64,000 nucleotides of DNA from Actinomycetota bacterium (GCA_019347675.1 JAHWKW010000007.1:1-64000), one strand, 5' to 3'. Shown: positions 8,922 through 21,477, counted from the first letter of the stretch. Made by a program: numbers and translations. The notes: generated by a model from the sequence alone, not told the origin.

Positions 8922-9716
8922 TCAGCTGCCGTCACCGCGGCCGCCGAAGATCGACTCGTCGCTGCGGCGCGAGTCGCCGGTGTCGTCAGAGTCCGAGGCG
9001 CCCGACGTCGGCGCAGCGGTGTCGTCGGAGGTGTCGTCCGAGGTGCCGCCACCGGATCCGCCGCCCCGAGACACACGTTCCCACGGCCACGCGCCGGGTG
9101 TCGTGTCACCCAGCGCACCGGTCGGTTGCTGATCACGGCTGCCCGATGGTGCCCCGGTCGTAGGTGCCCGCGTGCGCATCGACGCCGAGTCAGACGACGG
9201 GTTGCCGCCACCGCCAGCGGACGTACCGGCCGCGGCGGGCGAAGGCTGACTGTCTCCCGTGGTCGATGAGTGGCCGGCCGCCCCCTGCTGCCACAGCGAC
9301 GGTTGCTGGCCGCCTTGCTGCCAGCCGGGCGGCGACTCGGGGGCCGAGCGTGACGTCACCGTCGTCCCCATCCCACCCGGGACGGAGACGGACAGCTCGA
9401 TCCCACCGATCAGGTCGGCGATGAGGTTGTACAGGAACGTGAACAGCACGACCAGGCCGGTTGCGATGATCACACCCAGGATCCCCACCAGCAGCAGCAT
9501 CCGGAACAGGTTCCCGCCGTTGATGCCGCACTCTTCGAAGCCGACGTCCGTCGCGAGCTGACAGGCCTGCTCGATGATCCCGAGCTGGCGGATGAGGAAC
9601 CACACGAGCCCGAACCCGAGGAGGGCGATCACCAGGATGCACGCGTTGATGATGGCGCCGAACTTCAGGACCGACCATGGGTCGATCCGCCGCACGGTCA
9701 TCTTCCGCCGGACCAC
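8922..9716 (-). CDS. DUF3566 membrane protein
   Basis: A 264-residue protein. Residues 1-110 form the DUF3566 domain: a basic start (KMTVRRIDPWSVLKFG), then two membrane spans (about 20-42 and 72-95) joined by a loop with two cysteines. The rest is a long Gln/Ser/Gly/Asp-rich tail that looks disordered. The family always follows gyrA in actinobacteria and is linked by location to the DNA-gyrase operon, but its role is unknown. The GTG at 9716 follows GAGGAG by six bases. Confidence 0.85.
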   Translation of the reverse strand: MVRRKMTVRRIDPWSVLKFGAIINACILVIALLGFGLVWFLIRQLGIIEQACQLATDVGFEECGINGGNLFRMLLLVGILGVIIATGLVVLFTFLYNLIADLIGGIELSVSVPGGMGTTVTSRSAPESPPGWQQGGQQPSLWQQGAAGHSSTTGDSQPSPAAAGTSAGGGGNPSSDSASMRTRAPTTGAPSGSRDQQPTGALGDTTPGAWPWERVSRGGGSGGGTSDDTSDDTAAPTSGASDSDDTGDSRRSDESIFGGRGDGS

Positions 9717-9806
9717 CGCGTCTCCTCGCCCCGAAGTCGCCCCGAGTCTAGGAGCCAGCGCCGGCGGTTCTCGCCATCCGCGCCCGGACAGGCGGTCGCG
9801 CCCTGA

Positions 9807-12398
9807 TCACTCCTCGTCATCGGTGTTGTCCAGGACGCGGGCGACCGACGCCACCTTGGCACCCTCGTCGGGGCGCATCACCCGCACGCCGTGGGTGGCC
9901 CGACCGGTGGGCCGCACGTCAGCGACCTGCATCCTGATCACCGTGCCGGTATCGGTGACGATGAAGATCTCTGCGTCGTACGGGGCGATCAGGGCCCCCG
10001 CCAACCCGCCGCGCTCCTCGGTGAGCTTGGCGGTGATGACCCCCTTGCCGCCCCGCTTCTGCAGCGGGTAACGCTCGAGCGGGGTGCGCTTGCCGTACCC
10101 CTCTTCCGTGATGACCAGCAGCTGGCCGTCCTCCATGGTCTTGGCCAGGGCGAGGACCTCGTCGCCGTCCTCGAGGCGCATCCCGATGACCCCGCCGGCG
10201 TTGCGTCCCATCGGACGGGCGTCCTGCTCGTGGAAGCGGATCGCCTGGCCCTGGAGGGAGATCATGAACAGGTCGTCGCCGCCGGTCACCGTGACGCCGA
10301 TGAGTTCGTCTGCGTCGGCGAGGTTGATCGCGATCAGGACCGACCGTGGCGAATCGTACTCGGACAGCGGCGTGCGTTTGACCTTCCCGTGCCGGGTGGC
10401 GAACACCAGGTACTGGTCGTTGCGGAACTCCGACAGGCGGATGACGGCCGCGACCCGCTCCTCGCGCTCGAACGCCAGACCCGGGACGTTCGCGACGTAC
10501 ACGCCCCGTGCGGTCCGGGTCCGCTCGGGCACCTGGTACGCCTTGATGCGGTGCACCCGGCCCTGGTTGGTGAAGAACAGCAGCCAGTCGTGGGTCGAGC
10601 ACACGATCAGGTCGCGGACGATGTCGTCCTCGCGCAGGTCGGTCCCGCTGACACCACGACCGCCACGCCGTTGGGTGCGGAACGCTGCGACGGGGATCCG
10701 CTTGACGTACCCGGCCTTGGTGAGGGTGACGGCGACCTCCTCCTCCTTGATCAGGTCCTCCACCGTCATGGCGGTGTGGTCCTCGACGATGCGGCTACGC
10801 CGCTCGTCGGCGAAGCGGCCACGAACCTCGCCGAGCTCGTCGACGATGATCTGCCTGATCCGGGCCGGGTCGGCGAGGATCGCCTGCAGGTCCGCGATCA
10901 GCTGCTGCAGGTCGCGGTACTCATCGGTGATCTTCTGCCTTTCCAGGGCAGCCAGCCGCCGCAGCTGCATGTCGAGGACCGCCTGCGCCTGGATGTCGGA
11001 CAGGTCCAAGCGCTGCATCAGCCCGTTGCGGGCCTCGTCCGCCGACGGGGAGCTGCGGATCAGCGCGATCACCTCGTCGAGGTGATCCAGCGCCACGAGC
11101 AGCCCTTCGAGCACGTGGGCGCGGCTCTCGGCCTTGCGCAGCCGGTAGCGGGTCCGTCGTGTGATGACGTCGATCTGGTGGTCGATGTAGTGGCGCAGCA
11201 TCTGGTCGAGGGTCAACGTCCGCGGGACGCCGTCCACCAGCGCCAACACGTTCGCCCCGAAGGTGTCCTGCAGCTGGGTGTGCTTGTACAGCTGGTTGAG
11301 GACGACCTGGCCCTGCGCGTCGCGCTTGAGCTCCACCACGATCCGCATCCCCTCGCGCGACGACTCGTCGCGCAGGTCACGGATCCCGGGGATGGTGCGG
11401 TTGGTCACCAGAGCAGCGATCTTCTGCAGCAGGTTGGCCTTGTTGACCATGTACGGCAGCTCGGTGACGACGATGCGCTCGCCTCCGGCCTCGTCGGGCT
11501 CGACGGTGGCGACCGCGCGCACCTTGATGGATCCCCGCCCGGTGGTGTACGCCTCCCGCGCCCCGTCGAGGCCCAGGATCAGCCCCCCGGTGGGGAAGTC
11601 CGGCGCCGGGACGTACTCCATCAGGTCCGTGGTCGTCAGCGCCGGGTCGTTGATCAGCGCGATGGTGGCATCGATCACCTCGCCGAGGTTGTGCGGGGGG
11701 ATGTGGGTGGCCATCCCGACCGCGATCCCGGTCGCGCCGTTGGCCAGCAGGTTCGGGAAGCGGGCCGGCAGTACCTGCGGCTCCTGCTCGTAGCCGTCGT
11801 AGTTGGGTCCGAATTCGACCGTGTCCTCGCCGATGTCACGGAGCAGCTCCATCGCGAGCTGCGACAGCCTGGCCTCGGTGTAGCGCATCGCTGCCGCAGG
11901 ATCTCCGTCCACGGATCCGAAGTTCCCGTGCCCGTCGATCAGCATGTAGCGGATCGAGAACTCCTGACCCATCCGCACCAGCGCGTCGTAGATCGCACTG
12001 TCACCGTGCGGGTGGTACTTCTTCATCACCTCCCCAACCGCGGACGCGCACTTGCGGTAGGGGCGGTCGGGGCGCAGCCCGGACTCGTTCATCGAGTGCA
12101 GGATCCGCCGGTGCACGGGCTTGAGACCGTCGCGGACGTCGGGTAGTGCCCGCCCCACGATCACCGACATGGCGTAGTCGAGGTACGAGGCTTTCATCTC
12201 GTCCTCGATCACGACCGGCTCGACGCGGGCGGCGATCGTCACCCCGCCGGCGGTTTCGGCGCCGACGGCGGCCGCGGCGTCAGCGGGGCGCGACGGGCCG
12301 TCGCTCGGTGCGCCCTGCGAGACGCCGTCGGGCAACTCGGGGCTGGCGGGGCCCTCCTCGGGACCCTGGGGCCCACCGGGGCCGTTCGTCTCGGACAT
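9807..12398 (-). CDS. gyrA: DNA gyrase subunit A
   Basis: Catalytic breakage-reunion subunit of gyrase, which introduces negative supercoils together with GyrB. It has 863 residues, with a family-typical core from [20 protein letters not shown] (about residue 70) onward. The quinolone-determining region reads [20 protein letters not shown], and the catalytic tyrosine lies in MRYTEARL. The C-terminal half holds the DNA-wrapping repeats, including a GyrA-box-like QRRGGRG. The first 55 residues are a Gly/Pro/Ala-rich extension beyond the usual start. It lies 30 bp after gyrB in the same operon. Confidence 0.97.
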   Translation of the reverse strand: MSETNGPGGPQGPEEGPASPELPDGVSQGAPSDGPSRPADAAAAVGAETAGGVTIAARVEPVVIEDEMKASYLDYAMSVIVGRALPDVRDGLKPVHRRILHSMNESGLRPDRPYRKCASAVGEVMKKYHPHGDSAIYDALVRMGQEFSIRYMLIDGHGNFGSVDGDPAAAMRYTEARLSQLAMELLRDIGEDTVEFGPNYDGYEQEPQVLPARFPNLLANGATGIAVGMATHIPPHNLGEVIDATIALINDPALTTTDLMEYVPAPDFPTGGLILGLDGAREAYTTGRGSIKVRAVATVEPDEAGGERIVVTELPYMVNKANLLQKIAALVTNRTIPGIRDLRDESSREGMRIVVELKRDAQGQVVLNQLYKHTQLQDTFGANVLALVDGVPRTLTLDQMLRHYIDHQIDVITRRTRYRLRKAESRAHVLEGLLVALDHLDEVIALIRSSPSADEARNGLMQRLDLSDIQAQAVLDMQLRRLAALERQKITDEYRDLQQLIADLQAILADPARIRQIIVDELGEVRGRFADERRSRIVEDHTAMTVEDLIKEEEVAVTLTKAGYVKRIPVAAFRTQRRGGRGVSGTDLREDDIVRDLIVCSTHDWLLFFTNQGRVHRIKAYQVPERTRTARGVYVANVPGLAFEREERVAAVIRLSEFRNDQYLVFATRHGKVKRTPLSEYDSPRSVLIAINLADADELIGVTVTGGDDLFMISLQGQAIRFHEQDARPMGRNAGGVIGMRLEDGDEVLALAKTMEDGQLLVITEEGYGKRTPLERYPLQKRGGKGVITAKLTEERGGLAGALIAPYDAEIFIVTDTGTVIRMQVADVRPTGRATHGVRVMRPDEGAKVASVARVLDNTDDEE

Positions 12399-12428
12399 GC
12401 GTGGCTTCCGCTCGCGGACGGCTGTGGG

Positions 12429-14576
<2,148 letters not shown>

Positions 14577-14617
14577 CTACCAGGAAAGGGCTGATCCGGC
14601 CGGATCGCACCGAGCGC

Positions 14618-15004
14618 TCAGCGGCTGTCGTCGGGGCGGCGAGCCAGACCCTGAAGCGGACCGACGATGACCTTCACGTCACCGACCAGGCCCGGACCCA
14701 ACACCTCCTCGGCGCGTCTCGCGACCTCACCGGCGAGGTAGCCGACCTGCGTGGCCCACACGGACGTCTCGGCCCGGACCGTGAGCACGCCACCGGCCAG
14801 GCGCACCGGCTCGCACCGGCGCGCCAGCTCGGGTCCGACCAGCTCATCCCAGCGGCTGTAGACGGCAGCGCCTTCGAGGCGTCCCAACCATCGACGGCCG
14901 CGCGCTGCCTCACGGACGAGGTCGCTCAGGCGACGAGGATGGTTCCGGATCGGGTACGCGTCGTCACCGCTGAAGACCCAGTCCTGCCCCTCGTCGTGGT
15001 TCAC
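14618..15004 (-). CDS. dciA: DciA-like DUF721 protein (helicase loader)
   Basis: A 128-residue protein with the DUF721 domain: HPRRLSDLVREAARGRRW, then YSRWDELVGPELARRCEP and LTVRAETSVWATQVGYLAGE. DUF721 proteins (DciA; Rv0004 in Mycobacterium) help load the replicative helicase in bacteria lacking DnaC. Its GTG start overlaps the recF stop (GTGA), so it is translationally coupled to recF, as in other actinobacteria. Confidence 0.85.
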   Translation of the reverse strand: MNHDEGQDWVFSGDDAYPIRNHPRRLSDLVREAARGRRWLGRLEGAAVYSRWDELVGPELARRCEPVRLAGGVLTVRAETSVWATQVGYLAGEVARRAEEVLGPGLVGDVKVIVGPLQGLARRPDDSR

Positions 15005-16140
15005 CGTGTCGCCACCGTGCTGCGGCCGTCGACCACGCGGACGTCGACCACCGCTCCGCGCAGGGGGACGTCGTCCTCCACCGCCGCGGTGACCAGCACC
15101 TGGCCCCACCGCTGGCATGCCGCGGCGAGCCGTGCGCGCCGAGCCTGGTCCAGCTCAGCGAACACGTCATCGAGGAGCACGACGGGGTGGTCGCCGACCT
15201 CCGCCAGCACGTCGTAGGTGGCCAGCCGCAGAGCCAGCGCCAAGGTCCAGTGCTGACCGTGGCTGGCGTACCCGCGAGCGGGAAGACCGCGCACGCTCAG
15301 CTCCAGGTCGTCGCGGTGCGGGCCGACGAGCGTCACACCGCGGGCGAGCTCCTCGTCGGCGACCGCCTCCAGCCCGGCCCGCAGTTGCACGGCGAGGGCG
15401 TCGCGGTCGGGGACGCCGCAACCGGGATCCCCCGACACCACCAACCCGCAGCTGCTGCGGTAGGTCAGCGTCACCGGCTCGGGCAGGTCGGCGAGCTCGG
15501 CGTAGAACGCGCTGGTGGGGCCAGCCAGGGCGTGCACCGCGGCGACGCGGGCGGCGGTCAGCGTCGCCGCGTGAGCCACCAGCTGGGCGGTCCACACCTG
15601 CAGGGTCGCAGCCACATCGCCGCCGCGCCCACCGGCCGTCTTGAGCAACCGGTTGCGCTGGCGCAGCACCCGGTCGTAGTCCGAACGAGCTGCGGCGTAC
15701 GCCGGGCGTCGCTGGGCCAGGACGTCATCGAGAAAGCGCCGTCGCTCGGATGGATCACCGGCCACGATCGCCAGGTCCTCCGGAGCGAACAGAACGACCC
15801 TGAGCACCCCGACCGCGTCGGACGTCTGGCGCACCGCCTGCCCGTCCACCCGCGCACGTGTCCCGGCTCCGGGCCGCAGCTCCAGCTCGATCTTCCGGCG
15901 TCGCCCCGCGTCGGTGTCGAGCTCGACCCGCACGTACCCGGCTTCGGCGTCGCGCCGCACCAGCGGCAGGTCCGACGCCACGCGGTGGGAGCTGCCCGTC
16001 GCCACCCTGTGGGCAGCCTCCAGCAGGTTGGTCTTGCCGTGCGCGTTGGGGCCGACCAGCAAGGTCACGCCCGGCTCGAAGGTGAGCTCCTGCTGCTCGT
16101 ACGACCGAACGTCGACCAGTTCCAGTCGTCGGAGGATCAC
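15001..16140 (-). CDS. recF: DNA replication and repair protein RecF
   Basis: SMC-like ATPase that helps load RecA at gaps. Walker A is GPNAHGKTNLLEA near residue 30, the signature region is in the GYASHGQHWTLALAL stretch, and Walker B is VVLLDDVFAELD near residue 335. The GTG at 16140 gives a normal start at the conserved RRLELVDVRSY and 379 residues. It lies between dnaN and dciA and overlaps dciA by four bases. Confidence 0.93.
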   Translation of the reverse strand: MILRRLELVDVRSYEQQELTFEPGVTLLVGPNAHGKTNLLEAAHRVATGSSHRVASDLPLVRRDAEAGYVRVELDTDAGRRRKIELELRPGAGTRARVDGQAVRQTSDAVGVLRVVLFAPEDLAIVAGDPSERRRFLDDVLAQRRPAYAAARSDYDRVLRQRNRLLKTAGGRGGDVAATLQVWTAQLVAHAATLTAARVAAVHALAGPTSAFYAELADLPEPVTLTYRSSCGLVVSGDPGCGVPDRDALAVQLRAGLEAVADEELARGVTLVGPHRDDLELSVRGLPARGYASHGQHWTLALALRLATYDVLAEVGDHPVVLLDDVFAELDQARRARLAAACQRWGQVLVTAAVEDDVPLRGAVVDVRVVDGRSTVATR

Positions 16141-16272
16141 ACGGTCCCCGTCCTGCGGCCGGACGACAGATGCTACGGGCAGGCACGACAAGCGGCGTTC
16201 GGTGGGCCGCCAGCAGCGGCGTCCGCGGCCGGCGAGCGGCACGTGGGCGACCGCCTGCGCCCGGCGACGCCG

Positions 16273-17385
16273 TCAGTTGTTGGTGCGGACGGGCATCAAC
16301 AGGTAGATGAACTCCTCGCCCCCGTCGTTGCTGTGTGGCTTGACGACCGCGGGTTTCAGGCCGTCACGCAGCTCGATCACCACCTGTTCTGTCCCGGCTG
16401 CCTCGATTCCCGCCACGAGGAACATCGGGTTGAACGCGATCGACAGGCCCTCGCCGTCCACCTCCGCAGGTAGCGACTCGGTGGCGTCTCCAACCTCCTG
16501 AGCCCCGGCCGTCAACTCGACCGTGCCGTCCTCGAACCTCATCATCACCGGGGTGTTGGTTTGGCCCAGCGCCACGACCGCCACACGCTGCAGCGCGTCG
16601 TGCAGCAGAGCGCGATCCACGGTGACGCGCGTCTCGTACCCGGTGGGAAGCAGCTGGCGGTACTCGGGGAAGTTGCCCTCGATCAGGCGGGTGGTCAGCC
16701 GTCGATCGCCGAAAAGGAACGACGCCTGCCCATCCTCGAAGACGATCGTGACTTCGGCTCCACGTTCCGAGGCGGCGCGCGACGACTCCGACAGCGCTCG
16801 CGCCGGCACCAGCGCTTCGGCCGCGACACCGCGATCCCAGGCCACCTCGCGCACGGCCAACCGGTAGCTGTCGGTCGCTGCGGCGGTGAGGCGGTCGTCG
16901 CTGCCCTCCAGCTTCACACCGGTCAGCACGGGTCGTGCCTCGTCAGGCGAAGCCGCGCGCGCGACCTGTCCCACCATCCGCACGAACGGTTCGGCCTTGA
17001 CGATGCCGCGTGGGGCGTCCTCGGCGGGTTGCGGTAGCTGCGGGAAGTCGTCGGCCGGCATCCCGCGCACCCCGAACGTCGCCCGCCCACACCGCAGGGT
17101 CACCCGGTCGCCGCCACCGCTGATGTCCACGGGCGCGTCGGGAAGTCTGCTGACCAGCTGCCCCAACAGCCGTCCGGGAAGCAACGCCGTCCCGGGCTCG
17201 TCGATGCGGACGGGGACCGACACCTCCGCGGCGAGCTCGAGGTCGGTCGCCCGGCACGTCAGCCGCCCATCGCGCGCGTCGAGCAGGACCCCGGCCAGCG
17301 CCGGCAGGGTCGCCCGCGCGGCCACGGTCCGGGTCGTCCAGGCGATGGCGTCGGTGAACTCGGTGCGCTCCGCGCGTAGCTCCAC
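16273..17385 (-). CDS. dnaN: DNA polymerase III beta sliding clamp
   Basis: Ring-shaped processivity factor. It has 370 residues covering three clamp domains; conserved stretches include ARATLPALAGVLLDARDGRL, LIEGNFPEYRQLLP and the C-terminal EEFIYLLMPVR. I chose the GTG at 17385 because AGGGAGG lies five bases upstream; the open frame continues upstream into the origin spacer. It is separated from dnaA by 333 bp that carry DnaA-box-like sites. Confidence 0.95.
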   Translation of the reverse strand: MELRAERTEFTDAIAWTTRTVAARATLPALAGVLLDARDGRLTCRATDLELAAEVSVPVRIDEPGTALLPGRLLGQLVSRLPDAPVDISGGGDRVTLRCGRATFGVRGMPADDFPQLPQPAEDAPRGIVKAEPFVRMVGQVARAASPDEARPVLTGVKLEGSDDRLTAAATDSYRLAVREVAWDRGVAAEALVPARALSESSRAASERGAEVTIVFEDGQASFLFGDRRLTTRLIEGNFPEYRQLLPTGYETRVTVDRALLHDALQRVAVVALGQTNTPVMMRFEDGTVELTAGAQEVGDATESLPAEVDGEGLSIAFNPMFLVAGIEAAGTEQVVIELRDGLKPAVVKPHSNDGGEEFIYLLMPVRTNN

Positions 17386-17718
17386 GGTTGCCTCCCTAGC
17401 CACGTCCGCGCTGGCGATCCAACACGGTCTTTCCCCACCCGTGATCACTAACCAGGACTGGTTCGTACATGATTCATCGTCGTCGTAGGGGCTGTGGAGT
17501 CGGTGGATGACCGACATCTGTGCAGGTCAACAGGGGATGCGGGCGGTGGATCACGTGTGGACCCCTGTTCGTACGGACGGTGTCCGTCCACATCTCACAC
17601 CGTTGTGAGTCGCGTTGGGTGATGTGGTCCACAGACCATCCACCGTGTGTGCACCGTCCGTCCACGGCCGGGGTGCGAGGGCGTTGCGCTGGCGCGGCGC
17701 TGGCGTCGTGGGGCCGTG
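17386..17718. other. oriC: Candidate oriC (dnaA-dnaN spacer)
   Basis: The dnaA-dnaN spacer is the usual actinobacterial origin. It contains at least three copies of the DnaA-box core GTCCACA: on the minus strand at 17556-17562, and on the plus strand at 17586-17592 and 17627-17633. Weaker GTCCAC copies lie near 17658. The third box (TGGTCCACA) differs from TTGTCCACA at one base. A comparatively AT-richer part around 17440-17495 could be the unwinding element. At 333 bp it is shorter than mycobacterial or Streptomyces origins. Confidence 0.65.
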
Positions 17719-19242
17719 TCACCGGGTGCGGGCTGACGTCCGGACACGGCTGGTCAACTCCTGGACCTGGTCGTAGATCGCGCGCCGTTCCTGCATCAGG
17801 CGGGCGATCTTGTCGACGGCGTGCATCACGGTGGTGTGGTCGCGCCCACCGAAGGCTTTGCCGATGCGTGGAAGCGACAGATCGGTCAGCTCGCGGATGA
17901 GGTACATAGCGATCTGGCGGGCGGTGACCAGCTGTCGGCTTCGCGACGGCGAGCACAGGTCCTCCACCGTCAGGTCGAAGAACGCCGCGACCTCGTCCTG
18001 GATCAGCGACACGCCGATCTCGCGGGCGCTGTCGTCGGGGAACAGGTCCTTCAACACCATCTCGGCGAGCTCACGCGTCACCTCCGTGCGCTGCAGGCTC
18101 GCGAACGCCGTCACCCGGATCAGCGCGCCCTCCAGTTCGCGGATGTTGCTCTGCACCCGATCGGCGATCAGCTCCAGGACGGTCGAGGGCACCGACAGGT
18201 TCTCGTACGAGGCCTTCTTCTTCAGGATGGCGATGCGCGTCTCGAGGTCGGGCGGCTGGATGTCGGTCATCAACCCCCACTCGAACCGGCTGCGCAGGCG
18301 GTCCTCGAGTCGGGCGATCTGCTTGGGAGGACGGTCGCTGGAGATGACGATCTGCTTCTCGGCGTTGTGCAGCGCGTTGAAGGTGTGGAAGAACTCCTCC
18401 TGGGTGCGCTCCTTGGATTCCAGGAACTGGATGTCGTCGACCAGTAGGACGTCGGCCTGGCGGAACGTCCGCTGGAACGGGATGACCTGGTCGTCGCGGA
18501 TCGCGTTGATGAACGCGTTCGTGAACTGCTCGGTGGTGACGTAGCGGACCTTCAGCCGCGGGTACAGCGACCGGACGTAGTGGCCGATCGCGTGCAGTAG
18601 GTGGGTTTTGCCCAGTCCCGCCCCGCCGTAGATGAATAGCGGGTTGTAGGCCCGCGCCGGTGCTTCCGCGACGGCGAACGCCGCGGCGTGGGCGAAGCGG
18701 TTGGAGGCGCCGATCACGAAGCGGTCGAAGACGTACTTGGGGTTGAGCTGCGTGGCGTCGTCAGCCGCCTCGGGGGGAGGCGTCGGAAGGTGGATGGTCG
18801 GCCCCGGAGGGCGGCCGGGTGCCTGCAGCGGGCGGACGTCGGTGGACGCGAGCGGGGCCGACTCGACGGTCGTGTCGTCGTCGAACGGGTGGCGCGCCGG
18901 GGGTAGCGCCACAGGCGGCTGGTCGGTGGCGGCGTCGGCGTCGTGGGACTCGGCGAGGTCGGTCTCGACCGGGGCGGGGTTGGGCTGGACCGTGATCACC
19001 ACGTTGAGCGGACGCCCCGCAGCCCTGCTGAGCGCGGCGCGGAGATGGTGGCCACAGCGGGCGTCGAGCCACTCCCGCGCGAACGCGTGCGGGGCCGCCA
19101 GAACCACCGTGTCGTCGTTGAACCCCACCGGCGTGGTGGCGGCCAACCAGCGTCGCTGCGCCGGTGACGTCACGTTGGCCGTCAGACCGTCGAGGCTCTC
19201 GTCCCACAGGGTTGCCAGGTCGAACACGGCCGATCCCGCCAC
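17719..19242 (-). CDS. dnaA: Chromosomal replication initiator DnaA
   Basis: AAA+ ATPase that binds DnaA boxes and opens the origin. Domain I starts at [12 protein letters not shown] and a low-complexity domain II follows. Domain III has Walker [14 protein letters not shown] and Walker [11 protein letters not shown], and domain IV has the DNA-binding signature [15 protein letters not shown]. The GTG at 19242 has AGGAAGG eight bases upstream and gives 507 residues; the open frame extends upstream into the spacer but without DnaA-like residues. Confidence 0.96.
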   Translation of the reverse strand: MAGSAVFDLATLWDESLDGLTANVTSPAQRRWLAATTPVGFNDDTVVLAAPHAFAREWLDARCGHHLRAALSRAAGRPLNVVITVQPNPAPVETDLAESHDADAATDQPPVALPPARHPFDDDTTVESAPLASTDVRPLQAPGRPPGPTIHLPTPPPEAADDATQLNPKYVFDRFVIGASNRFAHAAAFAVAEAPARAYNPLFIYGGAGLGKTHLLHAIGHYVRSLYPRLKVRYVTTEQFTNAFINAIRDDQVIPFQRTFRQADVLLVDDIQFLESKERTQEEFFHTFNALHNAEKQIVISSDRPPKQIARLEDRLRSRFEWGLMTDIQPPDLETRIAILKKKASYENLSVPSTVLELIADRVQSNIRELEGALIRVTAFASLQRTEVTRELAEMVLKDLFPDDSAREIGVSLIQDEVAAFFDLTVEDLCSPSRSRQLVTARQIAMYLIRELTDLSLPRIGKAFGGRDHTTVMHAVDKIARLMQERRAIYDQVQELTSRVRTSARTR

Positions 19243-19314
19243 GCCCGTTCCTTCCTCGCCGCTGTCGCAACGCGGGGTTCCCGCGCAGCCCCACCGGTGA
19301 CCGTCCACAGGGAA

Positions 19315-19330
19315 TTCCACAGCTGTGGAA
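19315..19330. repeat. Perfect palindrome of DnaA-box half sites
   Basis: TTCCACAGCTGTGGAA is a perfect 16-bp inverted repeat, two head-to-head TTCCACAG units. It lies 73 bp upstream of the dnaA start, next to a GTCCACA site, so an operator controlling dnaA is likely. Confidence 0.6.
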
Positions 19331-19641
19331 AGGACACCGCTGCCGTCCATCGTGGTCCCGCGCCGCGGCGGGCGGGGAAGGTCCGGCGCTGCCGGTCCGA
19401 CCGTCGGCGGTGACACTGACGCCCCGATCCAGGTCCGGGGCGAGGCGGCACTCTAACGCGGCGCCGCGGCCTCCCGCAACCGTTTTCCACAGCGATTCGC
19501 GAGGCGGGTGATCCGCTGAGGGACGCGCGCCCCCGTGCGGACAACGCACGCGTCCGCGGCGGTGGCGGGGTAACAGCCGAAGGCCGGGAGCGTCCCCGGG
19601 TGCGTGTCCGGGAGCGTGTGACGTCCGGCCGCGTTGGCCGT

Positions 19642-19671
19642 TTGACCGTCGCTGGTCACCGTCCGTACACT
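19642..19671 (+). promoter_or_regulatory. Candidate housekeeping promoter for rpmH operon
   Basis: TTGACC (19642-19647) and TACACT (19666-19671) are separated by 18 bp, close to the sigma-70/HrdB consensus. They stand 93 bp before the rpmH start in otherwise GC-rich spacer DNA. Confidence 0.55.
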
Positions 19672-19764
19672 TGGGCGTCCACACGCCGCCCACGCACCGG
19701 GCCGCTGCGACCGACCACCCCCGCACGGTCCCGCGTGTTCCCTGGCCTCGGGAGGGCCCAGCCC

Positions 19765-19899
19765 ATGAAGCGCACCTACCAGCCCAAGAAGCGTCGCCGT
19801 GCCCGCAACCACGGCTTCCGTACGCGGATGCGCAAGCGCGCCGGCCGCGCCATCGTCAAGGCCCGTCGGAAGAAGGGCCGTTCGCGCCTGACGCACTGA
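19765..19899 (+). CDS. rpmH: 50S ribosomal protein L34
   Basis: A 44-residue basic protein, [20 protein letters not shown] at its start and [13 protein letters not shown] at its end, the full L34 signature. GGGAGG lies upstream of the ATG at 19765. It is the first gene of the plus-strand operon leading to rnpA, yidD and yidC. Confidence 0.97.
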   Translation: MKRTYQPKKRRRARNHGFRTRMRKRAGRAIVKARRKKGRSRLTH

Positions 19900-19906
19900 C
19901 GACCTG

Positions 19907-20266
19907 GTGGCCCGCTCCGCGGCGGTCGTCCCCGATCGCCTCCGCAACCCCCGTGCGGTGGCCAGCGTGCTGGGTTCCCGTCGGAAGCGTTCGGGGCGCC
20001 TGTGCGTGGCGCATGTCGCGGCAGGCCCGGACCACCACCAGGTCCGGATCGCCGTCAGCGCTTCCCGGCGCGTCGGGAAGGCCGTCGAACGCAACCGCGC
20101 CAAGCGGCTGTTGCGTGAAGCCGCGCGACACGTGCGCTGGGCGCCGGGGATCGACGTCGTGCTGGTGGCCCGGCCGGCCTGCGCGACAAGCACCTTGTCA
20201 GCGGTCCAGCGCGAGCTGCGGGAGCTGGCCAGCGCGTTGGGGACCCTGGCCGAGGACGGGGCGTGA
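19907..20266 (+). CDS. rnpA: Ribonuclease P protein component
   Basis: Protein subunit of RNase P, which matures tRNA 5' ends. The 119-residue protein has the RNA-binding signature [20 protein letters not shown] near residue 54. The GTG start at 19907 lies seven bases after the rpmH stop; its stop overlaps the yidD start (GTGA). Confidence 0.94.
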   Translation: MARSAAVVPDRLRNPRAVASVLGSRRKRSGRLCVAHVAAGPDHHQVRIAVSASRRVGKAVERNRAKRLLREAARHVRWAPGIDVVLVARPACATSTLSAVQRELRELASALGTLAEDGA

Positions 20267-20505
20267 GGGTGGCGCGGACGGTCACCCGCCCTTCGCTCGT
20301 CGCGCGGGCGCTCCTCGCCGTGATCGCGGCGTGGCGAGCGACCGCGCCATTCCGCCGGCCGACCTGCCGGTTCTTCCCCTCCTGCTCGCAGTACGCCGCG
20401 GAGGCGATCCGCCGCTACGGGGCGATCCGGGGAGGATGGGCTGCGGTACGGCGCTTGGGGCGCTGCCACCCGTGGAACCCCGGCGGCGTTGATCCGGTCC
20501 GCTAA
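20263..20505 (+). CDS. yidD: Membrane protein insertion efficiency factor YidD
   Basis: An 80-residue protein with the family signature [19 protein letters not shown] and the ending [14 protein letters not shown]. YidD is an inner-membrane-associated helper of YidC-mediated insertion. It is coupled to rnpA by a four-base overlap and followed by yidC after nine bases. Confidence 0.93.
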   Translation: MRVARTVTRPSLVARALLAVIAAWRATAPFRRPTCRFFPSCSQYAAEAIRRYGAIRGGWAAVRRLGRCHPWNPGGVDPVR

Positions 20506-20514
20506 GGAGAGCCC

Positions 20515-21477
20515 GTGAACCCGTGGCAGCTGCTGCTCGATGTGATCCAGGAGGGTTTGACCTTCCTGCACGGGCTGTTCGCACCTCTGTTCGGGGCGCA
20601 CGCGTGGGGATGGGCGATCATCGGGCTGACCGTCGTCATCCGGGTCCTGCTGCTGCCGCTGGCCATGAAGCAGACGCGGAACATGCGAGCCATGCAGACG
20701 CTCGCGCCGAAGGTCAAACGGATACAGGCCAAGCACAAAGCCGACCGCGAGCTGCTCAAGAAGGATCCCCAGGCCTACCGCGACGGCCGTCAGAAGATGA
20801 ACGAGGAGGTGATGGCTCTCTACCGGGAGCACAACGTCAACCCCATGGCAGGCTGTCTCCCGCTGCTGCTCCAGGCCCCGATCTTCTTCGCGCTGTTCCG
20901 GGTGCTCAACAACGCTCAACTGCAACTCAACGGTGACCGCATCGCCGCCGAGCCGTTCTACGTCTTCAGCCCGCTGGGTGCGGCAGCGAACAGCGGCGTG
21001 TGGGGGTGGGTGCTGATCGTGGGGATGGCCGCGACCATGTTCGTCACCCAGCGCCAGATGATGGGCCGGACCCAAATGGAGGGCGCGCAGGCTCAGCAGC
21101 AGAAGATCATGCTGTACGTGATGCCGGTGTTCCTGGCCGTGATCGCACAGAGCCTGCCGATCGGTGTCCTGCTGTACTGGGTGACGACCAACCTGTGGCA
21201 GCTGGGCCAGCAGGCGATCATCATCCGTGAGGTCCAGCACGAACAGGGCGCCGAAGACGTCGAAGTCGCGCGCAAGACGAACCGTCCGGCCGGAGCCGGG
21301 CAGAAGAAGCGGTCGAACGACCGGTCGAAGGATCGATCCGAGCGGGCTCGGAAGGGTTCAAGCAAGCAGTCCAAGGACCGTGTGAAGGGCGCGCCCCGCA
21401 CCGCGCAGGCGCGCCCCTCGGAGCATCTCCCCTCGCGTCGGGGAGGCTCCAAGGACTCCAGGAGACGCAACGCATGA
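20515..21477 (+). CDS. yidC: Membrane protein insertase YidC/Oxa1
   Basis: Inserts proteins into the cytoplasmic membrane, alone or with SecYEG. It has 320 residues and is of the short Gram-positive type without the large periplasmic domain. Seen: a first span after WQLLLDVIQEGLTFLH, a conserved loop with VKRIQAKHKADRE, NPMAGCLPLLLQAPIFFALF, and a strongly basic C-terminal tail (about residues 270-320) likely to touch the ribosome. GTG start with AAGGAGAGCC upstream. Its stop overlaps the jag start. Confidence 0.94.
   Translation: MNPWQLLLDVIQEGLTFLHGLFAPLFGAHAWGWAIIGLTVVIRVLLLPLAMKQTRNMRAMQTLAPKVKRIQAKHKADRELLKKDPQAYRDGRQKMNEEVMALYREHNVNPMAGCLPLLLQAPIFFALFRVLNNAQLQLNGDRIAAEPFYVFSPLGAAANSGVWGWVLIVGMAATMFVTQRQMMGRTQMEGAQAQQQKIMLYVMPVFLAVIAQSLPIGVLLYWVTTNLWQLGQQAIIIREVQHEQGAEDVEVARKTNRPAGAGQKKRSNDRSKDRSERARKGSSKQSKDRVKGAPRTAQARPSEHLPSRRGGSKDSRRRNA

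Larger units (their letters stand above)
19243..19764. other. dnaA-rpmH spacer with DnaA-box-like sites
   Basis: This 522-bp spacer separates the divergent replication and ribosomal/Par operons. It holds GTCCACA at 19303-19309 and 19677-19683, TTTTCCACA at 19484-19492 (one mismatch to TTATCCACA), and a 16-bp perfect palindrome at 19315-19330. The sites could be part of a bipartite origin or could serve DnaA autoregulation. An rpmH promoter lies at its right side. Confidence 0.55.

Noticed and set aside
9891-12146. Long plus-strand open frame of about 750 codons
   Set aside because: It lies fully opposite gyrA and has the His/Asp/Gly/Val-rich composition produced by reading the complement of a GC-rich gene; no motif or family is visible.
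9807-12398. Intein in gyrA
   Set aside because: GyrA is 863 residues with an uninterrupted active-site region.
19453-21240. Minus-strand frame of about 595 codons opposite rpmH-yidC
   Set aside because: It covers four well-supported plus-strand genes and shows only shadow composition.
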